DNA of 64,000 nucleotides from Roseobacter ponti (GTDB taxonomy: Bacteria > Pseudomonadota > Alphaproteobacteria > Rhodobacterales > Rhodobacteraceae). Of this stretch, positions 52,001 to 58,937 are shown in pieces. Location: assembly GCF_012932215.1 (NCBI RefSeq), contig NZ_CP048788.1, positions 1,612,001 to 1,676,000 on the forward strand, written 5' to 3'. The notes beneath the pieces are model-generated. The model saw nothing but the letters and a program-made list of their open reading frames with translations, was not told the origin of the DNA and searched no databases. The position numbers and the translations under genes were made by a program. Each line of letters begins with the position of its first letter. Position 1 is the first letter of the stretch.

Positions 52001-52518
52001 GGTACGTGCCGGTCGAGCATTCGGGCAATCAAAGCTCTTCGATTGAGGAGGCCGAGGCTGTTGCCGGACTTGTTAAAGAAGTATTGTCCGGTCAGCCGAC
52101 ATGGACTGATCGAGAAGGTCAGGAGAGGCCCCTGACGCTCGAAGACATTCTGATCATCGCGCCTTACAACGCGCAGGTATTTGAGATTCAGCAGCGGTTG
52201 CCGGGCGCCCGTGTCGGGACCGTAGATAAGTTCCAGGGCCAGGAGGCACCCATAGCGATCTACTCGATGGCGACATCGAGCCATGCTGACGCACCGCGGG
52301 GCATGGATTTCCTATACAGTTCAAACCGGTTCAACGTAGCGATCTCGCGGGCGAAATGCGTCGTCGTACTTTTTGCGTCGGCAAAAGTATTCGAAGCGGA
52401 ATGCCGGACGCCGCGGCAAATGCAGCTCGCGAATGCATTTTGCAGATATTTAGAGTTTGCTGATACGATCGCAGACCGAGGACGTTCAAATGAATGCGGT
52501 GCCAAAGGGAACAAATGA
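49066..52518 (+). CDS. Cas4-like nuclease / RNase H-like / SF1 helicase fusion (TM0106-type)
   Basis: An 1150-residue multidomain protein. N-terminal PD-(D/E)xK (Cas4/RecB) nuclease: VGRADIL, YEIIDTKLARET, then Cys residues CDICRWRNQC and DDHLC suggesting an Fe-S cluster. A middle RNase H-like exonuclease shows FFDIESDAFVGEHGLEYLFGY (split as FFDIESD and HGLEYLFGY), YHYAPYE and NYDDCASTI. The C-terminal SF1 helicase has Walker A GPPGTGKS near residue 757, Walker B VLVIDEAAQMS, GDPQQLDQP, ETWRLHPDI, GTVDKFQGQEA and NVAISRAK. It should unwind and cut DNA ends. The upstream DEDDh exonuclease overlaps by four bases. Confidence 0.87.
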   Translation: MRKHVDQIVLSASDLVGYLNCGHLTELDLQVAEGALAKPKHWDPLLEILRERGDQHEKAFIAHLEAQGLISVRIYGVDITPAAVAETRAAMEAGAQIIVQAALAHDKWVGRADILRRVEKPSNLGSRSYEIIDTKLARETKAGSVLQLCLYADLLEQVQGIAPEYVYVVAPWSDFEPQAFRYADYAAYFRKAKAAAEAATSEGAPGGQYPEPKEHCDICRWRNQCDARRRADDHLCLVAGISKNQTAELQENGITTAAELAAMPTPMPWKPKKGSPLSYEKAREQARIQMESREAGEVRYELLPIVEDIGLCLLPEPSDGDIFFDIESDAFVGEHGLEYLFGYIYRDENGAWTCTADWAFERKGEKAIFERFVDFVNERREQYPDLHIYHYAPYEPGALKRLMGRYATREGEIDDFLRSNLLVDLYSVVRNGVRAGVESYSIKKLEPIYGFERDTSLPDANVALARLQAGLELGDIDAIDGEVRATVQSYNYDDCASTIALRDWLEDRRQELVDAGTEVPRPLPSDQEPSEALTERQEAVQALIERLTADVPADIEERSEEQHAHWILANILDWHRREDKAAWWEYFRLSALTPEELVDERTALSQLVFVGDVSPQGARTPVHRYAFPQQDTDIRGDEELRMNSGDKIGSVVAVSADDRTVDIKKMGKTADIHPEGVFAHQMFNTKEQANSLMRLGEYVADHGIEGDGPYQSARALLLRLKPELGNGPIRQPDETTLQAALRVARELGEGVFPIQGPPGTGKSYTGARMICELVKRGKKVGITANSHKVIRNLLDKVVEAAPEMKVDLCCVQKPKFGETEPDQERLKFVTGNAGVYAALGSGSAQVAGATHFLWSRADAHEVLDVLVIDEAAQMSLANVLAVAQSAKALILLGDPQQLDQPTQGTHPDGTGVSALEHVLGGAHTIAEDRGLFLEETWRLHPDICQFNSELFYDDKLHSVEGCELQEIRCAGSLSGTGLRYVPVEHSGNQSSSIEEAEAVAGLVKEVLSGQPTWTDREGQERPLTLEDILIIAPYNAQVFEIQQRLPGARVGTVDKFQGQEAPIAIYSMATSSHADAPRGMDFLYSSNRFNVAISRAKCVVVLFASAKVFEAECRTPRQMQLANAFCRYLEFADTIADRGRSNECGAKGNK

Positions 52519-52534
52519 AAAACGCTGGCCTGCT

Positions 52535-52602
52535 TGGGGAGCCTGATCTGACTGGTCCGATGTGATTGTTAGTGCATCACTGGCCTCTGGTCCATCGAGA
52601 TG
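52535..52602 (+). repeat. 68-bp inverted repeat, left copy
   Basis: Perfect reverse complement of 53299-53366 over all 68 bases. It starts 16 bases after the helicase stop codon, begins TGGGGAGCC and ends CATCGAGATG. The sequence has no ORF of its own. The bases inside and outside both ends diverge between the two copies. Confidence 0.95.
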
Positions 52603-52720
52603 CTGGTTAATCTCTGGGCGTCAAGGATACATGACACATCTTCGATGAAAATTACATTGCTGGTGAATTTCCAAGGTTGATGCAGTGTCGAGGAACAGGA
52701 TTATCGGGTGATAGGTAGCC

Positions 52721-53230
52721 ATGACGTTTTCTGAACTACCGCCGCAGGAGGCAGATGAACAGAACGGGCTCACCCCGTCAAAGCTGTCCAGCAAACGGCG
52801 TTACATTGTCTGGTCCGTGCTCTACAGCCTTCTGCATGTTTACGTGCTTTTGATTGTCAAAATAAGCGCGCCGGAAGCAAATCCTGAGCTTTACAAAGTG
52901 GCAACGGTGGTTTTGTTCGCAGGGCCCTCATTTTACTTTCTCGACATTTATTTTCGTCAGATCTGGTTTCCGTTCCGTCGGGCAGTGGCTGCCCGAAAAA
53001 TCAGTGCTTCAGAAAGTGTTTTCTGCAACGTCTATAACTGGAAGGAATACTTCTTCAAGATGTTTGGCTTTGGCGTCGCCCTGGGGTTGTTGACCAGCAT
53101 GTATGTATTCGGAGTGGAGAAATACAGCGATACGCGTGGATGGTTTGCTGCAGTCCTGCTTTCTTACATCACTGTGCCGGCCAATTTTGCTTGGTTTTAC
53201 AAGCATTTTTTCGTTGACCCGACAGAATAG
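52721..53230 (+). CDS. Small membrane protein inside the inverted-repeat pair
   Basis: A 169-residue protein with a hydrophilic N-terminus of about 25 residues and four hydrophobic helices: YIVWSVLYSLLHVYVLLIV, VVLFAGPSFYFLDIYF, FKMFGFGVALGLLTSMYVF and WFAAVLLSYITVPANFAWFY. No family is recognised. GGTAG lies before the start. It is bracketed by the two 68-bp inverted repeats, 118 bases inside the left and 68 bases inside the right copy. Its position beside a nuclease/helicase operon suggests a membrane effector, which is speculation. Confidence 0.7.
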   Translation: MTFSELPPQEADEQNGLTPSKLSSKRRYIVWSVLYSLLHVYVLLIVKISAPEANPELYKVATVVLFAGPSFYFLDIYFRQIWFPFRRAVAARKISASESVFCNVYNWKEYFFKMFGFGVALGLLTSMYVFGVEKYSDTRGWFAAVLLSYITVPANFAWFYKHFFVDPTE

Positions 53231-53298
53231 CTTTTAGGAGAATTTAATGAATGACCGCACAGCGCATTGGGATATCGGCCGCCGGCACCTGAAGCCAT

Positions 53299-53366
53299 CA
53301 TCTCGATGGACCAGAGGCCAGTGATGCACTAACAATCACATCGGACCAGTCAGATCAGGCTCCCCA
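53299..53366 (-). repeat. 68-bp inverted repeat, right copy
   Basis: Exact inverted copy of 52535-52602. It starts 68 bases after the stop codon of the membrane protein gene. The distance between inner ends of the two copies is 696 bases. No target-site duplication is seen outside the pair. Confidence 0.95.
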
Positions 53367-53482
53367 TGACGTTTTCCTGCGCAGTGCGGAAGCTTTGAAC
53401 TGATCAGTCCAAGCTCGCACAACACGTGAGTTCCAAGTTGCTGCACTGCCTTTATGCTCATCATCTTCAAGGCGGTGATATG

Positions 53483-54649
53483 TCAAAACTTCTGTCCAAG
53501 CGAGATGTAGAAAAAGTCATCCCCTCGGTCATTTCGGGCGTAGTCGAACCGATAGTCCAGCCCGAAACGCTTTGACAGGCGGAAGCGCAGGCCCAGCCCT
53601 GCGGATATGCCCCCCTCGTCAAAACTCAGGGATCCAAGGTTGTCTCCGCCCGCTCCCATGGCTGTGAAGGCTGCGTAGCCAAAGCGTTGATTGAACGTGC
53701 CGCGATATTCGGCCTGCAATGAGGCGGATGCGTCGCTGATGAAACCGGTGCTTGGAAATCCACGCAGCCCGCTGGCCAGGCCGACACCGCAGGAATCGAA
53801 AAACGGTGCTCCGTCGGAGGACGTGCATGCTTGCGCCTGAAAGGCGAGAACGCTTTGGTCGCCTAGCTCATGATACGTGGAGGCGGCAGCCTTTATTTTT
53901 GTATACGTCTCATCTGCAACGCCGATCAGGCCACCGAAGATCGAGTCGATTTCTTCCGCGTAGGTCGCCTTCAGTGACGCGAGCATGCCAGACGTCGGAT
54001 AGAAGGTGTCGTCGCGCGTGTCCCAGACGACATCAAATGTTATCTGGCCGAGTTCCAATTCTCCCTGTGGCCTCAGAAATTCGGGCAATTCCTGAAAGAC
54101 CGGGAAATCCAGCGCCAGCGACGAGTCGAGATAGGTGAGCATCGCGCCGATCTTGAGATTTTGCGCAACGCCCCGATCCACGCGCAGGGCATAGAGTTCA
54201 CCGTCCTGCCGGATCGGCAGTTCGAATCCTTCTAGGTCAAGATCGTAGAAAACCTCCGCACTGCCGCCGAAAGCGAACACCGTCCAGAGACCCTGGCCAA
54301 AGTTCAGCGAGGCGCCCGCCGCTTCGCCTGTGCTTCCGTTTCCGGATTCCAAACGGCCATAGCCAATTCCGGAGGGCTTTGAGCCCGGAAGGGTAAACAG
54401 GTAGCCCGCGCCGAGCAGAAGACCGCTATCTAACGTCGGGTTGGAGAAGGGCACCGGTGCCAGAATGAACGAACCGCGCCTGAACCCGAAATCGCTATCT
54501 GCCACTTCCGCGGAGTCGACCAATCGGTCCAAAGTTGCAGCAGCCTGCGCCTGCGCTGCGCAAGGGGCGGAAACAGAGAGGAAAAGAGCGCCAAGTGCCG
54601 CCGAGCCACGCCGCGGGCCAAAAGCCTTCAAGCGGTCAGATGAAATCAT
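53483..54649 (-). CDS. Omp85-type (BamA/TamA-like) outer-membrane barrel protein
   Basis: A 388-residue protein with a signal peptide (ALGALFLSVSAPCAAQAQA) and a C-terminal Omp85-like barrel without POTRA domains. Barrel features are ITFDVVWDTRDDTFYPTSGM, the LRGFPSTGFI loop segment (in place of the usual RGY/F motif) and a final strand ending SLGQKF with terminal Phe. It should insert into the outer membrane and may export or assemble something; POTRA-less forms are known but less understood. It overlaps the MscS gene stop by four bases, so it is translationally coupled downstream of it. Confidence 0.8.
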   Translation of the reverse strand: MISSDRLKAFGPRRGSAALGALFLSVSAPCAAQAQAAATLDRLVDSAEVADSDFGFRRGSFILAPVPFSNPTLDSGLLLGAGYLFTLPGSKPSGIGYGRLESGNGSTGEAAGASLNFGQGLWTVFAFGGSAEVFYDLDLEGFELPIRQDGELYALRVDRGVAQNLKIGAMLTYLDSSLALDFPVFQELPEFLRPQGELELGQITFDVVWDTRDDTFYPTSGMLASLKATYAEEIDSIFGGLIGVADETYTKIKAAASTYHELGDQSVLAFQAQACTSSDGAPFFDSCGVGLASGLRGFPSTGFISDASASLQAEYRGTFNQRFGYAAFTAMGAGGDNLGSLSFDEGGISAGLGLRFRLSKRFGLDYRFDYARNDRGDDFFYISLGQKF

Positions 54650-56541
54650 GTCTTCGTTTCCTCTTGTTCAACTGTGACACGCGGCGCGGACAGCGGTTCT
54701 TCCACCGTGTCGACTTCGACATCAGGCCCGTCATCATCCGGTGAGCCGCCCGGTGGGTATCGCAAGGTGTCCTCGAAAGACTTGCGCATCTCTGCCGAAA
54801 AATTCGGGAACGGCAGATTGCGCGATCTGCGCCAGCCTTTCACCGAACTCGACGCGGCCTCACGTTTCTGCGCATCGAGCCCCGCGTCTTTCGACAGATA
54901 AAGCGTGGAGGACGGGAAGGCGAAAGACGTTCCCGCATTTTCGACGATCTGCTTGATGCGCAGAAGCACGTCTTCACGGATGGCAAAGTAATCATTCCAT
55001 TCGCGCGTTTTCGCGTAGATGCGCACGGCGATGTCCAGCGACGACGGTCCGAAATCCGAGAGCCTGATCCGGATGCTGTTGTTGTCGATGCGCGGATGGG
55101 CGTGAGCCATCCTCCGGATGCTTGCCAGCACGTAGCGCAGCTGGTCGGTATCGGTCTCGTAGCGCAGACTGACCGTCAGATCGATCATCATCTGGTCACA
55201 CTGTGCCCAGTTGATAAGCTCCATATTCGAAAAGCTCGAGTTCGGCACCTTGATCAGCGTCCGGTCGAGCGCGCGCACCTGCGTGGAGCGCACGCCGATC
55301 CGTTCCACGGTGCCCATATGCGGACCGAATTGGCAAAAGTCTCCGACGCGGATCGGCCTGTCGAGATAGAGAACCAATCCCCCGATCAGGTTTTCCAGCG
55401 TCGGGCGAATGGCCAGCGCTGCCGCGATCCCGCCGATGCCCAGACCGGCCAGAACGCTGAGCAGAGGAAACCCAAGCGTCTGAGCGCCGTAGGCAAGGAT
55501 CCAGACAACACCGACAAAGGCGATGACGCGGGAAAGCAGCTGAACAAGGCTACCTTCGAGGGAAAGCGATCGCGCACTCGAAAGCGCCTCGATCGCCGCG
55601 ATCGAGCCAAACCAGAACAGGGTTGCCAGCGCTAGGACCCAGACCGCTTCCAGAAGCAGATAGAGAACGCCTGCAAACACGCCGGATACATGCAATTGAA
55701 AATGCAGGAAGTAGCCGACGACGAGCAGGCCCGACACGGCGATCAGAGTTTTGGAAAGGCGTGCCGTGATTTTGGAAATGCGTTCTCTATCCCGCCATGT
55801 CTGCAGTTGGACTTGTGCTTGCTGGACCGCTAGAAAGGCCAACCCGCCGGACAGCACCGAAAGCAGGATTTTCCAGATGGGCGTCCCGAGCAAAACAGTG
55901 TCGAGCGGCGCCGGTATGGCCTCGTTAAAGCCTGCAGGGAACCACGGCCCGGTAAAGCCATAAAAGACGGCCCGCCAATCCTGCGCAGTCTCGTCGTACT
56001 CGCTCCCGCGCAATTCGCGGAGAAAGCGCGGAGCTACGTCGATTGTACTTTCCTTGAAAAGATACTCACCTTCCCTCGGACCATTCGTGATCCGAACCAG
56101 CGCGATGGGGGTGGCGTCCAACAGGAATTCGTCATCTTCTGACAACAAAGTGCCTGTTTGGTCCGGCACGCTTGTGAGGTCAAAACGCGTCATCCTTTCC
56201 CGGATTGCCAGCAACGCGACCAGCGTGTGCACGCCGTAATCCCGTACATAGGCTTGCGGGATCGACGACAGGTCAATGAGCGACACCAGTTCATCGACCA
56301 ATCGCAGGATCCTCGCGTAGGTCTGCGCGTCCTTGTTCAGTGCGTAGCGGGCGAGGTTTGCGGCAAGCGCATCTGCCAGCACGTCAAAACTTTCCACGGT
56401 TTTTCGAGGCGTCGCTGTTTTCACAACAGGCACGGACGCGCCAAAATCCCGTTGAAATCCCAGCGTTCGTTGCTCGAAAACGCCAAAAATGCTGAGAAGA
56501 ATGACAGCAAAGGCAAGGAGGACGGTCAGCAGCCGCGACAT
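54646..56541 (-). CDS. MscS-family mechanosensitive channel
   Basis: A 631-residue MscS protein with an N-terminal membrane helix (LLTVLLAFAVILLSIFGVF), a large extracytoplasmic part, about five helices from residue 230 and a C-terminal MscS core: LLSVLAGLGIGGIAAALAI, NLIGGLVLYLDRPIRVGDFC, then VGVRSTQVRALDRTLIKVPN-like beta-domain (split as GVRSTQVRALDRT and IKVPNSSF). A 100-residue charged tail follows. It is a probable osmotic channel. The ATG at 56541 follows GAGGCGAGCAAG and begins the first helix; the frame opens at 56598. The BamA-like gene overlaps its stop. Confidence 0.88.
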   Translation of the reverse strand: MSRLLTVLLAFAVILLSIFGVFEQRTLGFQRDFGASVPVVKTATPRKTVESFDVLADALAANLARYALNKDAQTYARILRLVDELVSLIDLSSIPQAYVRDYGVHTLVALLAIRERMTRFDLTSVPDQTGTLLSEDDEFLLDATPIALVRITNGPREGEYLFKESTIDVAPRFLRELRGSEYDETAQDWRAVFYGFTGPWFPAGFNEAIPAPLDTVLLGTPIWKILLSVLSGGLAFLAVQQAQVQLQTWRDRERISKITARLSKTLIAVSGLLVVGYFLHFQLHVSGVFAGVLYLLLEAVWVLALATLFWFGSIAAIEALSSARSLSLEGSLVQLLSRVIAFVGVVWILAYGAQTLGFPLLSVLAGLGIGGIAAALAIRPTLENLIGGLVLYLDRPIRVGDFCQFGPHMGTVERIGVRSTQVRALDRTLIKVPNSSFSNMELINWAQCDQMMIDLTVSLRYETDTDQLRYVLASIRRMAHAHPRIDNNSIRIRLSDFGPSSLDIAVRIYAKTREWNDYFAIREDVLLRIKQIVENAGTSFAFPSSTLYLSKDAGLDAQKREAASSSVKGWRRSRNLPFPNFSAEMRKSFEDTLRYPPGGSPDDDGPDVEVDTVEEPLSAPRVTVEQEETKT

Positions 56542-56677
56542 CTTGCTCGCCTCGCGTCCAGTTCCGTCGCGGTCGATGTAATGTAACCGGGCCGCCACGC
56601 TCGTGCCCTGAACGGGGCCGCTGCCGCGCTCAGATCTTGCCTGACCGCATGCACGACGTGTGAGCGTCTGGCAGGCG

Positions 56678-58279
56678 CTACTTTAACCATGCTGACAGGA
56701 TGGTGGTCTTGCCTTTGGCAGCAGCGTCCAGTTGCGGCGCGACACCGACAATTGGTGTCGACACAGTCGTTGCAAAAAGAAACGCGCCCACAAGCAGCAC
56801 GCAGGTCGCGCCGCCCAGCCGCGTGATTGCTTCGAACCTCTGGCTTTGTCCCTTGCTTGTCCCGATCCGATCTGCGAGGCGCGCGCGGCTCCAGATCGCC
56901 ACGACGCCAATCATAGACATTGAAACCGCCATACCGAACGAGATCGCCGCGACCATTGCGACCGCCGGTACGACCAGATCGTTCGCAAGCCCGAAGAGCA
57001 TGACGATCAGCGCACCTGTGCAGGGAACGATGCCGACCGCCGTGGCCAGCCAGCCGTCCGATCGCGCCGCAGACTTCTGTGCGGCGGCACAAGCCGCGCA
57101 GCCAGTGTGCGCGTGTTTGTGACTGTGCGCGTGGGCTTGTCCGGGCGCGCGGTGAGTTTCTCTGAACGACCCGATGGCTTTCCAGAGCATCCACAGACCA
57201 ATCAGCACGATCAGCGCATAGCTGCCCAGCCGGATAAGCCGGTAGTCGGACGGCGCACTGCCGGTCGTTTGCCGAACGGCGAAGTCCAGTAAAATGACAA
57301 CGGCAACCGCAGAAAACACATGCACGACGGCAATGCGAACGCCCATTCCGACGCCCCGGCGCAGGCTGCCGCCTTCACCCGCAAAATAGGAAATGACAAC
57401 CGCCTTGCCGTGCCCGGGCCCCAGCGTGTGCAGCACGCCGTAGAGAAAGGCGACCAGCAGAGCAAAGGCGACGGTGCCAAAAGATTTGCCTTCATCCATC
57501 GACATCATGGAGATGGTAAAGAGGTTGCTGATCCAGGCTTGCGTCTGCGCGACCACATTGCCCCCGACAGGGGCTGCTGCTGAGGGCTTGATCTCGCCCG
57601 GAACGCCCCAGATCTGAGCGTCGGTCAACCTATATGAGGCTTCGACCATCCTTTGTCCGTCTACGAGGAACAGGTTGCTGACCGTGGGCTTATGCTCCAG
57701 CACGCCGCGCAACCGGACCGCGTTAAAGACTTCGTCCACTTCAAGGCCTTCCGGGACATCGATCCGTACCATCTGGTTTGGTGGGGGTGGCGGGGTGTGG
57801 ATGCAGGCGCCCACCCAAGGCACCAGCAGAAAGCTGTAGACGCGCCCCTTGTCGCCCTGCAGTGGAAGAACGTAGCCGTCAAGTATCACGTCGCGACCAA
57901 GAAATTGCCCGGTCACGCCCGTCGCTTCCTCGCGGCGCTTTTCCATAACGACTAGACGCTGGGCAAGAAGCGCATCGGCGTCATGGCCATCGGCATAGAG
58001 CAATGCGCGAGCTTCCGTCGCTCGGGCAGCCAGCACGGCATCGTCCGACCGTCGTCCGGCATCGAGGATCGTGCGCAGATGATCCTTTTGCTTGTAGGAC
58101 ATCTCGATGAACGGGTCGTCGTAGGGCGCGGTCGAAGGTGCCAGATCATCCCACACGACGTGGGAAGGCGAATCGGCGCGCGCAGTCGCTGGAGCCATGG
58201 CCAGGGCGATCAACAGCACCACGGCGATGCAAGCGCCGATCAGTTCGTTAAGTATTGCTGTAACCGGGAATTTTTCCAT
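56678..58279 (-). CDS. DUF3299-NicO nickel/cobalt transporter fusion
   Basis: A 533-residue fusion. The exported N-terminal half has a signal/anchor helix (AVVLLIALAMAPATARA) and a DUF3299 domain marked by DVILDGYVLPLQ, VPWVGACIHTPPPPPNQ and VRLRGVLEHKP. The C-terminal half is a NicO/RcnA-like permease: GVLHTLGPGHGKAVVISYF, a His/Cys loop HAHSHKHAHTGCAAC and TAVGIVPCTGALIVMLF. NicO proteins move nickel or cobalt out of the cytosol. The frame is open to 58348; the ATG at 58279 sits 1 base past the upstream stop. Fusion of the two domains in one chain is noteworthy. Confidence 0.85.
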   Translation of the reverse strand: MEKFPVTAILNELIGACIAVVLLIALAMAPATARADSPSHVVWDDLAPSTAPYDDPFIEMSYKQKDHLRTILDAGRRSDDAVLAARATEARALLYADGHDADALLAQRLVVMEKRREEATGVTGQFLGRDVILDGYVLPLQGDKGRVYSFLLVPWVGACIHTPPPPPNQMVRIDVPEGLEVDEVFNAVRLRGVLEHKPTVSNLFLVDGQRMVEASYRLTDAQIWGVPGEIKPSAAAPVGGNVVAQTQAWISNLFTISMMSMDEGKSFGTVAFALLVAFLYGVLHTLGPGHGKAVVISYFAGEGGSLRRGVGMGVRIAVVHVFSAVAVVILLDFAVRQTTGSAPSDYRLIRLGSYALIVLIGLWMLWKAIGSFRETHRAPGQAHAHSHKHAHTGCAACAAAQKSAARSDGWLATAVGIVPCTGALIVMLFGLANDLVVPAVAMVAAISFGMAVSMSMIGVVAIWSRARLADRIGTSKGQSQRFEAITRLGGATCVLLVGAFLFATTVSTPIVGVAPQLDAAAKGKTTILSAWLK

Positions 58280-58280
58280 G

Positions 58281-58937
58281 TCACAACCCGTTGTTGTAAA
58301 TGATGCAGCCCTCAATGATGAGAGCGCGTGCCGCGTCATGATCTTCAAGGATCGTAATGTCTTCCAACGGGTTGCCGTCGATCAGCAGAAGGTCTGCGTG
58401 CTCCCCTTCAAAGATTTGTCCAACCACGCCCGGATAGGGGCTGCGATCGCCGGACAGATGCAGCACCTCGCCTGTGTTGGCTGTTGCTTGGGCTAGGATC
58501 CCTGCTGGGGTGAACCAGCCGAGGAGGGAAGCGAATTCCTTGTTTTGCGCCACGCAGGTCCCGGGATTGACCACGACATCCGTGCCGAAGACCGTTTTGT
58601 TTCCGTATTCCCTGGCGAGCGGAAACATGGTGTCGCGCCCGGCCGCGACCATCCTCTGCTGTTCCAGCCGCACAGCTCCGAGATCGGGTGGGAAGGCCCG
58701 GTAGACAAGCAACTGCGGGCTCAGCCACAGGCCGCTGTCGACCATCATAGGCGCGGTTTCTGCATCGATGAGGTCACCTTGCTCGATAGAGCGGACGCTG
58801 GCGTCGATTACCGTTCCCCCCTCCGGCGCACCTCGATCCGACCCTATGGCGGCAATCAAGCCGTCCTGCGCCCCCGCGGCGGAGGCCGCGAGGACGAAGG
58901 CGGAGGTGATCAGGGTTTTGCGCAGCACGTCGCTCAC
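58281..58937 (-). CDS. Shortened amidohydrolase-like protein
   Basis: A 218-residue protein with GTG start overlapping the upstream amidohydrolase by four bases. After a signal peptide (LITSAFVLAASAAGAQ) it joins a C-terminal amidohydrolase stretch: FGTDVVVNPG, then GDRSPYPGVVGQIFEGEHADLLLIDGNPLEDI (split as SPYPGVVGQIFEG and HADLLLIDGNPLEDI). The HxH metal site and most of the TIM barrel are missing, compared with the intact paralogue next door. It looks like a remnant with a large internal deletion that kept its frame, or a non-catalytic partner. Confidence 0.65.
   Translation of the reverse strand: MSDVLRKTLITSAFVLAASAAGAQDGLIAAIGSDRGAPEGGTVIDASVRSIEQGDLIDAETAPMMVDSGLWLSPQLLVYRAFPPDLGAVRLEQQRMVAAGRDTMFPLAREYGNKTVFGTDVVVNPGTCVAQNKEFASLLGWFTPAGILAQATANTGEVLHLSGDRSPYPGVVGQIFEGEHADLLLIDGNPLEDITILEDHDAARALIIEGCIIYNNGL

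Larger units (their letters stand above)
39878..53366. mobile_element. Candidate phage satellite or degenerate prophage
   Basis: The segment holds a large serine recombinase with DUF2924 and small partners, an AlpA-like regulator, a P4/D5-type primase-helicase, a ParB-N/adenine methyltransferase and a P27 small terminase, but no large terminase, portal, capsid, protease or tail gene. Integrase, AlpA, primase and terS without structural genes is the pattern of phage-inducible chromosomal islands. The right part carries cargo: an exonuclease/helicase operon and a repeat-flanked membrane gene. Limits are inferred (39878 from the operon end, 53366 from the right inverted repeat); no att sites were identified. 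A deleted prophage is the main alternative. Confidence 0.55.

Noticed and set aside
52535-53366. Retron or group II intron
   Set aside because: No reverse transcriptase gene lies between or near the repeats.
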